DNA from: Rhodococcoides fascians A44A
GTDB taxonomy: Bacteria; Actinomycetota; Actinomycetes; Mycobacteriales; Mycobacteriaceae
Reading direction: 5' to 3'
Assembly (NCBI RefSeq): GCF_000760735.1
Contig: NZ_JMEX01000008.1
Coordinates: forward strand, 1,641,502 to 1,705,501
Length of the DNA stretch: 64,000 nucleotides
Under the pieces are notes generated by a model. The model made no database searches. It was not told where the DNA came from and worked only from the letters and a program-made list of their open reading frames with translations. Below are positions 26,678 to 34,847 of the stretch, one piece after another (position 1 is the first letter of the stretch; every line of letters begins with the position of its first letter). Made by a program: the position numbers and the translations under genes.

Positions 26678-28114
26678 CTACGAACTTGCTGCGGATGCGG
26701 TGCCGCGGGCTCGCATCTCGACTTCCACTTCTTCGAGGGTGCGCCCCTTGGTCTCGGGAATGAACCGAAACGCAAACAGTGCGGCGAGCACGTTCAGTAC
26801 CATGAATCCGCCGAACACCACCACGGACCCGAACCGCTCCGCGAGGATTGGGAAGAGGAACGAAATGAGCGAGTTCGCAATCCAGAGCCCGCCCAAAGAG
26901 GCGCCCATGGCAAATCCGCGGATTGGTAGGGGGAACAGTTCGGACAGCACCAGGAAGCCTGTCGTTCCGAGGAAGGTCACCATGAAGCCGGTGACCGACA
27001 GCATGAACAGCAGGATCAGGTAGGAACGCACGGTGGTTTCGGGCAACATGTACGTAATCAAAAGACCGAAGTGCGACACCGCGACACCGACGAAGCCGAA
27101 CAGCATCATCTTGCGCCGTCCCATAATGCCGAGAATCCACATTCCGATGATCGTGAAGAGGATCATCGCAATTCCCACTGTGACGGACGCGAGCAGAGCG
27201 GCGGATCTGGTCAGGCCGGACGTTTCGAGAACCGTCGGTGCGTAATACATCACGACGTTGATCCCTGTGGTCTGCTGAGCAACCGCCAGAACGATGCCGA
27301 CCATGATCAAGCGTTTCATCCAGGGTTCGTTGCGAAGCACGGCCATGACCGACACTTTGCCCTGGACTTGGTCGTCTTCCACGATCGAGGAAATCTGCTT
27401 GTACTCGGCTTCGACCCGGTCTGCCATATGGGCGCGTCGGAGCACGTTCTTGGCTTCGTCCCATCTCTGCTTGCTCGCATACCAACGAGGGGTGTCGGGT
27501 AGCGCGAGCATGCCGAAGAACAAGGCGACGGCAGGAATCGCGGCAATGCCGATCATGTAGCGCCACACCACTGAGCTGTCGACCAGGTTGGCCAGCAACG
27601 CGTTGAGTACGAAGGCCAAGAACAGCCCGACGGTGATCATCAACTGATTCATCGTGACAATGCGGCCTCGCTGCGACGCAGGTGCCATTTCGGCGAGATA
27701 AAGCGGAACGACGACGGATGCGACTCCGACGGCGTAGCCCAAGGCAATTCGTCCTGCGACCAGAATTGCGACCGTCGGAGCGAGAGCGCAGACGATGGTG
27801 CTGACGATGAAGATGAAGCCAGCGATGACCAATGACTTTCTGCGTCCCAAGCGGTCTGCGATCGGACCGCCCAAGAGTGCACCTGCTGTCGCGCCGGGAA
27901 ACAGCAGCGAGGTGACCACCAACCCTTCGCTGACGGCGGTGAGGTTGAAGTCGTCACGTAGATATACGAGTGCACCCGCGATGACGCCAGTGTCGAGACC
28001 GAACAGCAACCCGCCGATACTGGCGATCAGCGTCAGCCGGAACAGAAACGTTCTGGGGTCTTCACGACTACCTTGATCGGTCGCGACCCGCGTGGAGTCC
28101 AACTTGTCGGACAC
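26678..28114 (-). CDS. Sugar porter family MFS transporter
   Basis: A 478-residue twelve-helix sugar porter (GLUT/XylE type). Signatures: GLLFGLDTGVIAGAL in helix 1, ADRLGRRKS in loop 2-3, QQTTGINVVMYYAP in helix 7, and PETKGRTLEEVE at the C-terminus. It imports a sugar or polyol, usually with protons. GTG 28114 has AAGGAG seven bases upstream. The operator-like palindrome at 28367-28395 lies about 250 bases before the start. Confidence 0.93.
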   Translation of the reverse strand: MSDKLDSTRVATDQGSREDPRTFLFRLTLIASIGGLLFGLDTGVIAGALVYLRDDFNLTAVSEGLVVTSLLFPGATAGALLGGPIADRLGRRKSLVIAGFIFIVSTIVCALAPTVAILVAGRIALGYAVGVASVVVPLYLAEMAPASQRGRIVTMNQLMITVGLFLAFVLNALLANLVDSSVVWRYMIGIAAIPAVALFFGMLALPDTPRWYASKQRWDEAKNVLRRAHMADRVEAEYKQISSIVEDDQVQGKVSVMAVLRNEPWMKRLIMVGIVLAVAQQTTGINVVMYYAPTVLETSGLTRSAALLASVTVGIAMILFTIIGMWILGIMGRRKMMLFGFVGVAVSHFGLLITYMLPETTVRSYLILLFMLSVTGFMVTFLGTTGFLVLSELFPLPIRGFAMGASLGGLWIANSLISFLFPILAERFGSVVVFGGFMVLNVLAALFAFRFIPETKGRTLEEVEVEMRARGTASAASS

Positions 28115-28366
28115 AGAAATTCTCCTTCGTGATGAACGGCCTGTGCCGCGGAAGTTCGCATGTATCGGTCGATGCCCGGTCTTGCGGTCGGTCTTCGGCA
28201 ACAGTGTGGGTGCAGCCGTGGTTGTCACGGCAGCGGCAAGTCCTACGGTGAAACGCGGGGCGCGAGCCCAGGGGCGGGCGGTAGTGGCCGCGCTGCTTGA
28301 GTGACACGCGTCGGTGGAGTGTTGACACTTGCTGCGATTACGCAAAGTGACGGCACTCACATCGTT

Positions 28367-28395
28367 GAAGATATCCTGCCATGTGGGAAATAGTC
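28367..28395. promoter_or_regulatory. Operator-like imperfect palindrome, copy 2
   Basis: This 29-base site has the same length as the palindrome at 33814-33842 and matches it at 20 of 29 positions, including GATATCC-like and GGGA-AT-GTC cores. The arms extend outward as GTTGA/TCAAC. It lies upstream of the sugar-porter gene, so one regulator could control both operons. Confidence 0.55.
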
Positions 28396-28507
28396 AACAG
28401 TTTGATTCGATCTGTTCAGCACTGTCGCCACGCGGAAGGTGAAGAAGCAAGATCTTGGGTGCCGAGTATCGACCCTGGATTCGATTGCTTCGGTCACGTT
28501 GACGGAC

Positions 28508-28542
28508 AAAAGATTCCGGCCCCGCTCAGCGGAACCGGAATC
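28508..28542 (-). terminator. Rho-independent terminator of the six-gene operon
   Basis: GATTCCGG pairs with CCGGAATC, with an inner CCGC/GCGG pairing in the loop. Read on the minus strand the stem is followed directly by TTTTG. It lies about 50 bases after the cupin stop that ends the operon running from 33737. Confidence 0.75.
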
Positions 28543-28589
28543 TCGAGTCGGTTGAAGCTCGAGTCGGTTAGAGCTCGAGTCGGTATGAG
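28542..28589. repeat. Three tandem 16-base repeats
   Basis: Three head-to-tail units starting CTCGAGTCGGT occupy 28542-28557, 28558-28573 and 28574-28589 and differ only in the last few bases. They fill the gap between the cupin stop codon and the terminator exactly. Each unit carries CTCGAG. Confidence 0.8.
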
Positions 28590-29117
28590 TCAGCGAGTCG
28601 CGGCGATGTGCACAGCGGAGACCACGCAGAATTCGTCGGTCCGATTTCGCCACGCATGCTTGGTTCCACGTTGAATGATGGTGTCGCCCGGCCGCATGAC
28701 TGTCTCGCCGGTGTCGAGGATGACGCACGCCTCACCCGAGATGACGGTGACGATGTCGATGGTGTCCGTCGTATGCATGCCTGGAGGATCCGACGAGTCG
28801 ACCGCGTCGCCTGCGCCGGATTCCGACAGGATTCGCGCGTAGCCGCCTTCGTAATCCCACTCGTTGTCGGGGGCGAAAGCGGTGATGACGTAGTTGTAGC
28901 CCGCCGGCGGGGGCGGAATTATGGCGGCACTCGGAGGGCCGTTCGGAGCCGTGACCGGAGTCGGAACTTCGGTTCCCTGCCACAGGTGATTCCGGGTGTA
29001 GCCGTCGGCCACAAGGCGGTCTGTCGTTGGACCGTCACTCGTGATAGCTGATCGGCCTTTGTCGTCGAGGCCGGTGACGATGAGGCGAGACTGAAACTCG
29101 CGGTGTTCTCCGGTCAT
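28590..29117 (-). CDS. Cupin domain-containing protein
   Basis: A 175-residue protein whose C-terminal half is a single cupin: HTTDTIDIVTVISGEACVIL, then GDTIIQRGTKHAWRN. The N-terminal half is not recognised and contains a proline run (residues about 68-72). Cupins of this kind bind a metal and can be dioxygenases, isomerases or sugar-modifying enzymes. It is the last gene of the operon, starting within the stop of the NTF2-like gene (TGATG). Confidence 0.85.
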   Translation of the reverse strand: MTGEHREFQSRLIVTGLDDKGRSAITSDGPTTDRLVADGYTRNHLWQGTEVPTPVTAPNGPPSAAIIPPPPAGYNYVITAFAPDNEWDYEGGYARILSESGAGDAVDSSDPPGMHTTDTIDIVTVISGEACVILDTGETVMRPGDTIIQRGTKHAWRNRTDEFCVVSAVHIAATR

Positions 29118-29539
29118 CAGTGAACCTTCCGTCCGCTGTCGAGTGTCGCCGATTCGCGCAGCAGTGCTTCGTCTACAGGTGCATTGTCAACGTAGATTTT
29201 CTGATCCACGAACTTTCCGTCGACGATGGTGATCTTCGAGGCGGCTTTGATTTCGACGACCTCGCCGCCGCGCAACGTCCAACGGCCGAGAGACTCGAAG
29301 AAGACGACACCGTTGTCTTCTTCCCAGACGTCGACGAGATCGTGTGCGAGTGATTCAACCCTGTCCAGCGCGGTGCTGAAGGCCGAGATGACCTTCTCGC
29401 GCCCGACGATCTCTGGGCTGTTGCCGAACGTCAGAGTCATGTTTTCTGCGTAGTACGTTGAGAATTGTCGAGGATCGTTGTTCTGCATGGCCGTGTAGTA
29501 CTCGGTGAGCAGAGTGATCGTGTCGGGCGTTGCGCGCAT
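29117..29539 (-). CDS. NTF2-like/SnoaL family protein
   Basis: A 140-residue cone-shaped NTF2-like protein: LTEYYTAMQNNDPRQFSTYY at the N-terminus and a Trp-Thr strand motif RWTLRGGEVVE. Members include ketosteroid isomerase-like and polyketide cyclase-like enzymes and ligand-binding proteins. GGAG lies ten bases before the ATG. Its function within the catabolic operon is unknown; an isomerase or dehydratase step is possible. Confidence 0.8.
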   Translation of the reverse strand: MRATPDTITLLTEYYTAMQNNDPRQFSTYYAENMTLTFGNSPEIVGREKVISAFSTALDRVESLAHDLVDVWEEDNGVVFFESLGRWTLRGGEVVEIKAASKITIVDGKFVDQKIYVDNAPVDEALLRESATLDSGRKVH

Positions 29540-29584
29540 AGGTGCGATCTCCGTAATTGACAGTGGTGGGTGTGGGTCGACGGT

Positions 29585-30580
29585 TCACGCCGAGTCGCGA
29601 TAGAGGCCCGCAGCACGTGCTCGTTGAATGACCAGTTCGATCACGAAAGACAACGTCGGTGTCGGGACGTCAGCCAGTGCGGCCAGCTCGAGAGGGACTC
29701 GAAACAGAGCGTCGATCTCCATCGGCCGGCCGGCCTGTAGATCCTGAACGACGCTCTGCAGATGAGTCGATGCCGATTGCTTACGTAGAACGTCTCCGGG
29801 ATCGGCCGGTTCGCATCCCAGCGCTCGTGCGATGGCACCGTTTTCTGTCACCATCGTCAACGCGGTCGCTGCCACAGGTGGTTTGTCGAGAACGTCCTTC
29901 ATGACGGAGCTGCTCAGCACGCCCAGCGCGCCACCGATTAGGTTCATCGACAGTTTTGCCCAGACGGCGTCGCGGATCGTCGAGGTGGTTGTTGCTTCGA
30001 GCCCGCTCGAGTCGAAGAGCGACGCAACGGCCTCCAAGCGACTGTCGACTCGACCGTCAGGCCTGCCGAGTATCAGCCTGTTGCGTGGATTTACGGCGGC
30101 GATTTCGCCTGGTGCGACGACGGTTCCCGCGGTGTACGCAACGGCACCCACCGACCGGTCGGGACCGATGAGCGAGAACAGGGAGAGATTGGGATCGAGT
30201 CGTCGTAAATCGGTACCGTCCAGAGGTCCACCGTGGGAGTGGAAGTACCACCATGGAATTCCGTTCGAGACGAACACGACGAGGCTGTCGTCGTGCAGCA
30301 GCGACGCGATGTCCGCGGCGATGGACGGCAGCGTGGGGGCCTTGACCGTGACGAAGACGATGTCCTGTGGCTCGAGATCGCCCGGTCTATCGGTGGCGGA
30401 CGGGTGTGAGTGCAACTCCCCATCGTGGGTTCGCACCCGGAGGCCGCGTTCGCGTACCGCTGCGAGATGTGGGCCGCGCGCGATGACCGAGACCTCAGGT
30501 CCGCTCCCGCCTGCAGCAAGGCGGCCTGCGAGGTGTCCGCCGACGGCTCCGGCTCCGTAAATACATACTTTCGTGGGCAT
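29585..30580 (-). CDS. Ketopantoate reductase (PanE/ApbA) family protein
   Basis: A 331-residue protein with N-terminal Rossmann motif YGAGAVGGHLAGRLAAGG, KAPTLPS (the NADPH-site Lys region) and the C-terminal helical domain with the conserved AVWAKLSMNLIGG. The family reduces 2-keto acids, classically ketopantoate. Here it lies between an HpaI-type aldolase and an NTF2-like gene, so it more likely acts on a 2-keto/2-hydroxy intermediate of this pathway than in pantothenate synthesis (inference). Confidence 0.87.
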   Translation of the reverse strand: MPTKVCIYGAGAVGGHLAGRLAAGGSGPEVSVIARGPHLAAVRERGLRVRTHDGELHSHPSATDRPGDLEPQDIVFVTVKAPTLPSIAADIASLLHDDSLVVFVSNGIPWWYFHSHGGPLDGTDLRRLDPNLSLFSLIGPDRSVGAVAYTAGTVVAPGEIAAVNPRNRLILGRPDGRVDSRLEAVASLFDSSGLEATTTSTIRDAVWAKLSMNLIGGALGVLSSSVMKDVLDKPPVAATALTMVTENGAIARALGCEPADPGDVLRKQSASTHLQSVVQDLQAGRPMEIDALFRVPLELAALADVPTPTLSFVIELVIQRARAAGLYRDSA

Positions 30581-30597
30581 GTGACTGCTTTCCCGCG

Positions 30598-31389
30598 TCA
30601 GGAGAACTGCTGACGCTTCTGTGCGGCGGCACCGGCAAGGAACGAAATGTCGTTGCCGGTCGAGACGTAGCCGGCACCCATGTCCAGGTACTGACGGATC
30701 AAGTCCGGACGACCGCCCATTCCGCCGATTCCCACAGTCTTTCCACCGGCCTTGCATGCTGCGATGACTCGCAGGTACGCCTCGTGAATTTTCGGATGAT
30801 CCACCTGCCCGGCGACACCCAGTTCGACGCTCAGATCGTTGGCTCCCACAAGCACCACGTCGACGCCGTCGACCGCCGCGATGTCCTCGGCTGCGTCCAG
30901 ACCGGCCTGAGATTCGATCATGACGATGACCATCGACGCTTGGTCCAGCTCGCGTACGACTTGCTCGGCCGGCAGTGTTCGATAATGCAATTGGGGGGCA
31001 GCCCCGGCAAGGGAGCGCTCGCCGAGCGGGGCATGCTTGACCGCTCGAACAGCGGCCCGCGCCTCGTCGGCGGACGCAACACCCGGAACGACGATTCCCA
31101 TTGCGCCAGAGTCCATCACGCGTGCTATGAGCGCCGGATCGAGGTCAGGAACGCGAACCAAAGGCGTGACACCCAGATGATTGCAGGCCATACATATCTG
31201 GCCTGCGTCCTGCAGTGAGAAGCTGCTGTGTTCGAGGTCGATGTAGACAGTGTCGAATCCCGCAGTATGCGCGATCGAGGCGATGTCGATCGTCCGTACG
31301 AGGCGGACCGTCATCGAGTAAACGGGTTCGCCTCGGGAAAGCTTCTCTTTCGCGAAATTGTGAAGTAAAACTGGGGTTTCGTCGCTCAT
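30598..31389 (-). CDS. HpcH/HpaI aldolase family protein
   Basis: A 263-residue class II aldolase of the HpaI type. Seen: DTVYIDLEHSSFSL (the usual DxEHG is DLEHS), the metal Glu in MIESQAGL, and GANDLS with the metal Asp. Family members cleave 4-hydroxy-2-keto acids to pyruvate and an aldehyde with a divalent metal. The flanking aldehyde dehydrogenase would oxidise the aldehyde product. AGGAG precedes the ATG. Confidence 0.9.
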   Translation of the reverse strand: MSDETPVLLHNFAKEKLSRGEPVYSMTVRLVRTIDIASIAHTAGFDTVYIDLEHSSFSLQDAGQICMACNHLGVTPLVRVPDLDPALIARVMDSGAMGIVVPGVASADEARAAVRAVKHAPLGERSLAGAAPQLHYRTLPAEQVVRELDQASMVIVMIESQAGLDAAEDIAAVDGVDVVLVGANDLSVELGVAGQVDHPKIHEAYLRVIAACKAGGKTVGIGGMGGRPDLIRQYLDMGAGYVSTGNDISFLAGAAAQKRQQFS

Positions 31390-31421
31390 GTGCTGTGGTC
31401 TCCTGTGTGATCTGGGTGTGT

Positions 31422-32876
31422 TCAGCCGAACAGGGCAGGCAAGTCGCTCGCCTCGTCCTCGAACCCGTAGACGGACTTGACTTCCAAATATTCTTCGAGG
31501 CCGAGCTTGCCCATCGAGCGGCCGATTCCGGATTGCTTGTAGCCACCCATCGGTGTGTGGGAGTCCGTTGCTGCGCCGTTCACGCTGATGCGCCCGGCGC
31601 GAATTCGGTTCGCCACTTTTCTGGCGTTCGCGAGGTCGCCGCCGAACACGTAGCCGCCGAGGCCGTACGGGGAGTCATTCGCGATGTTCACTGCTTCGTC
31701 TTCGTCGCGGTACGAAAGAACGGCCAGAACAGGTCCGAATACCTCCTCGCGGGCGATCGTCATCTTCGGTGTGACTCCGGTGAACACTGTTGGCTGCACG
31801 AAGTACCCGCGGTCGAGGCCCTTCGGCCGATCAGCGCCACCCGTTTCGAGAACCGCACCCTCGTCGATGGCGTTCCGAATCAGATTCTGGATCGATGTGA
31901 GCTGGCCGGCGCTGACGACAGGTCCCATCGTGGTCGAACTCTCCAGTGGATCGCCGATTCGGAATCGCCGCGCCTCATCGAGAAGGAAGGGGACCACCTT
32001 TTCGATTTGACTCTCGTGCACCAGCATTCGGCTGGGCGCGTGGCAGGATTGGCCGGTGTTGAGGAAGCACCTCTGAATGTTCCATCGCGCGGCCTTCTCG
32101 AGGTCAGCATCCGGAAGGACGATGTTCGCAGACTTGCCACCCAGTTCGAGGCATACCCGCTTGACGGTGCTCGTTGCCGCGGCTGCTCCCACGAGCTTGC
32201 CGGCACCGGTGGATCCGGTGAACGAGATCATGTCGACGTCGGGGTGATGGGACAACCGGTCACCCACCTCGCGACCGGTGCCACTCACCAGGTTGAATAC
32301 TCCCGCTGGAACACCGGCCTCGTGGAGTACCTCGGCCAAGAGCACGCCGCTGGCAGCGGATTCGACGCTCGGTTTGGCGACTACGGTGCACCCGGCCGCC
32401 AAGGCGTAGATGAGTTTGATGGCTCCCGTTTGAACTGGCCAGTTCCACGGTGAGACCAACCCGCACACGCCGATCGGTTCGCGACGAACAATAGCTCCGC
32501 CGACCCTCGACTCGAACGGATAGTCGCGTAGGAGGTCGCGGGCAACCCTCATGTGATCGGCCGGTCCGGTGACCTGTGCACGGTTCGCGACCGGAATGCC
32601 CACCTCTCGCGCGATGAGCTCGGAGAAGTCGTCCAGACGTGACTCGTAGACGTCGATGATCCGATCCAACAGCGCGATTCGACTCTCGACGGAGCTTTCC
32701 GAGAAGGTTTCGAACGCACGGCGCGCGGCTGCAACCGCGAGATCTACGTCTGCGACGCCACCAAGGGCAACGGTGGCGAATGCTTCTTCGCGGGTGGGGT
32801 CGATCAGTTCGATCGTTTTGGGTGCGATGGGCTCGACCCATCGACCGTCGATATACAGGTGCGGGTACTGCCTCAT
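31422..32876 (-). CDS. Aldehyde dehydrogenase family protein
   Basis: A 484-residue NAD(P)-dependent aldehyde dehydrogenase. Landmarks: SPWNWPVQ, FTGSTGAGK, LELGGKSANIV with the general-base Glu, and TGQSCHAPSR with the catalytic Cys. It is the second gene of the minus-strand operon, directly before the aldolase gene, and probably oxidises the aldehyde the pathway releases. Confidence 0.93.
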   Translation of the reverse strand: MRQYPHLYIDGRWVEPIAPKTIELIDPTREEAFATVALGGVADVDLAVAAARRAFETFSESSVESRIALLDRIIDVYESRLDDFSELIAREVGIPVANRAQVTGPADHMRVARDLLRDYPFESRVGGAIVRREPIGVCGLVSPWNWPVQTGAIKLIYALAAGCTVVAKPSVESAASGVLLAEVLHEAGVPAGVFNLVSGTGREVGDRLSHHPDVDMISFTGSTGAGKLVGAAAATSTVKRVCLELGGKSANIVLPDADLEKAARWNIQRCFLNTGQSCHAPSRMLVHESQIEKVVPFLLDEARRFRIGDPLESSTTMGPVVSAGQLTSIQNLIRNAIDEGAVLETGGADRPKGLDRGYFVQPTVFTGVTPKMTIAREEVFGPVLAVLSYRDEDEAVNIANDSPYGLGGYVFGGDLANARKVANRIRAGRISVNGAATDSHTPMGGYKQSGIGRSMGKLGLEEYLEVKSVYGFEDEASDLPALFG

Positions 32877-32915
32877 GGATCGAGCCTTCCTCGGGTGTTT
32901 GTCAGGTCGGTTGGA

Positions 32916-33737
32916 CTAGCTGCTGTGTGTGTAGCCCCCGTCGCACGCGATCGTCTGCCCTGTGACGAACGCGGACGCAGGAGTTGCCAGAAACAACATG
33001 ATGCCGACGAGATCGGTGGGCACCATTCCGCGTGGAATGCATTGGAGCGACTGGGCGCGCTGGCGCACCTCGGCGGTGGGGTTGATGACTCGTTCGACCT
33101 CGGTGGCAACCGACCCCGGCCGAATGCAGTTGACGGTAATCCCGTGCGGGCCGAGCTCGCGCGCCAGCGAATTGGTCATACCGATCAGCGCGGACTTGGA
33201 GGTCACGTAGTGCAGATAGTTCACCGTGCCGCGGGTCACCGCGTCGGAGGAGATGTTGACGATACGACCGAAGCCCGCCTTGCGCATGTGGGCCGCTACT
33301 GCCCGGACGCACAGATATGTCCCGGTGATGTTGACCCGCAACACGTGTTCCCACTGTTCGACGGGGATTTCGTCGAAGGGCCCCTTCTCGATGGTTGCGA
33401 ACACGGATGCGTTGTTGATGAGCACGTCGACACGGCCCCACTTGGAGACGACGGTATCGACCATGGCACCCACAGCTTGCTCGTCGGCGACATCTACCTT
33501 CACCGCCAAAGCGACGCCGCCTGCATTCTCGATCTCGCCGACAACTGCTTTTGCCCTGCCTTCGTCGAGATCGGCAACAACGGCGAGAGCCCCGGCTGCA
33601 GCGAACTGTCTTGCGACCTCACGGCCGATGCCTTGTCCAGCACCGGTCACGATCACCACGCGATCGTTGACGCTGAAGTCGCGCGCCGAAGCGGGGACTC
33701 CCGAATCCTGGGGGGCGTGTGTGAGCGCTGTGGTCAT
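32916..33737 (-). CDS. SDR family oxidoreductase
   Basis: A 273-residue classical short-chain dehydrogenase: TGAGQGIGREVARQF, NNASVFA in place of NNAG, catalytic Ser in NISSDAV and YVTSKSA. ATG 33737 has AAGGACC six bases before it. It is the first gene of the six-gene operon, with the perfect palindrome about 80 bases upstream. It probably performs the first oxidation of the substrate (inference). Confidence 0.92.
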   Translation of the reverse strand: MTTALTHAPQDSGVPASARDFSVNDRVVIVTGAGQGIGREVARQFAAAGALAVVADLDEGRAKAVVGEIENAGGVALAVKVDVADEQAVGAMVDTVVSKWGRVDVLINNASVFATIEKGPFDEIPVEQWEHVLRVNITGTYLCVRAVAAHMRKAGFGRIVNISSDAVTRGTVNYLHYVTSKSALIGMTNSLARELGPHGITVNCIRPGSVATEVERVINPTAEVRQRAQSLQCIPRGMVPTDLVGIMLFLATPASAFVTGQTIACDGGYTHSS

Positions 33738-33813
33738 GTCGGTCCTTGTCGAAGTCTCGTTGTGTGGTGTCTGGGTCTTCAGCGAAATTGTGATCCGCAT
33801 CTACTTAGTGGTG

Positions 33814-33842
33814 GACAATATCCCGAACTATGGGATATTGTC
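33814..33842. promoter_or_regulatory. Perfect operator-like palindrome, copy 1
   Basis: GACAATATCCC and its exact complement GGGATATTGTC are separated by seven bases, an 11-base perfect inverted repeat. It is centred between two divergent genes, about 77 bases from the SDR start and 44 bases from the bicupin start. A related 29-base site lies at 28367. This is the expected form of an operator for a dimeric IclR- or GntR-type regulator. Confidence 0.75.
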
Positions 33843-33885
33843 AATGAAGTTCGGAACGAACGCACAAGCAGCTAAGGAGCAGAAC

Positions 33886-34725
33886 ATGCGAGTGAGCAGG
33901 GCATCGGAGACCGGCGAGGAAGCCGTCGGCACAATGCGCGAGGGAAAGCTCGAACAGAAGCACCTTCTGTTCGGTGTGGACGGCTCGCCCAACAACTACG
34001 ATCTGAACACCGGCTACACCGGTAGCGGTGGTTGGAGGACTCCGCGTCACCGACACGACTTCGATCAGATCCGCTACGTCGTCGAGGGCCGTCTGCCGTA
34101 CTCGGAGACCGACTACCTGGAGCAGGGTTGGGTCGGCTACTTCCCCGAGAGCGTTCATTACGGACCCCAGGAACGTGAGGAAGGCTTGCGCACACTGGTT
34201 CTGCAGGCCGGTGGAGCCAGCGGCAACGGCTATCTCTCTGTAGCGCAGCGTGAAGCGACCAATGCCGAGTTGAACAAGAAGGGTGTGTTCAAGAAGGGTC
34301 TTTACCACTACACCGACGAAAACGGGGTAGAGCAGACCTTGGACGGTTCACAGGCGATCTTCGAGCACGCTACAGGCCGCAAACTGGAGTTTGCGACTCC
34401 GCGCTACACCGACGTGATAGCCATGAATCCAGAGGCATACGACTGGATCCAGCAGGGTGAATCGGGAGTGTGGGACAAGTGGCTCGGCAACTTCACCGAG
34501 CGCAACCTCCGCCTCGGGTTCGTCCGCCTCGACGCGGGTGCGACCTACGGGGCGGGACAGTTTTCGTCGATCGAGATTCTGTTCCAGCTCAACGGTAACG
34601 TGCTGGTCGGTGGCGAGAAGTACGGTGCCGAAACGGGTTACGAGTTCCTGGCCAACGAGGGGCCCGTGGCCATCGAAGCCGTCGAACCCACAGAGTTCTT
34701 TCGCGCTGTGCTGCACACGTTCTGA
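33886..34725 (+). CDS. Cupin (bicupin-like) domain protein
   Basis: A 279-residue protein with a clear first cupin (PRHRHDFDQIRYVVEG, later FPESVHYGPQ, giving HxH and a distal His) and a weaker second cupin-like half (SSIEILFQLNGNVLVGGEKY). ATG 33886 has AAGGAG seven bases upstream, and the palindrome lies in its promoter region. It is divergent from the SDR-aldolase operon. A metal-dependent dioxygenase or isomerase is possible; I cannot name the reaction. Confidence 0.82.
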   Translation: MRVSRASETGEEAVGTMREGKLEQKHLLFGVDGSPNNYDLNTGYTGSGGWRTPRHRHDFDQIRYVVEGRLPYSETDYLEQGWVGYFPESVHYGPQEREEGLRTLVLQAGGASGNGYLSVAQREATNAELNKKGVFKKGLYHYTDENGVEQTLDGSQAIFEHATGRKLEFATPRYTDVIAMNPEAYDWIQQGESGVWDKWLGNFTERNLRLGFVRLDAGATYGAGQFSSIEILFQLNGNVLVGGEKYGAETGYEFLANEGPVAIEAVEPTEFFRAVLHTF

Positions 34726-34847
34726 GCCTGCTACTGAACGATGGCGTGCCCTTGCCTTGACGTACGCCTACACGCGCCGCGTGCGCAAGAGTTGGACGAT
34801 CGGCGACTGGTCGACATCCCGTCACCGGAAAGTAGGCTGAGAAAATC

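Larger units (their letters stand above)
28115..28589. other. 475-base intergenic region: promoter, operator-like site, terminator and repeats
   Basis: Holds the upstream region of the sugar-porter operon, the palindromic site at 28367-28395, a terminator of the six-gene operon at 28508-28542, and three tandem 16-base repeats at 28542-28589. I see no coding region. Confidence 0.6.
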
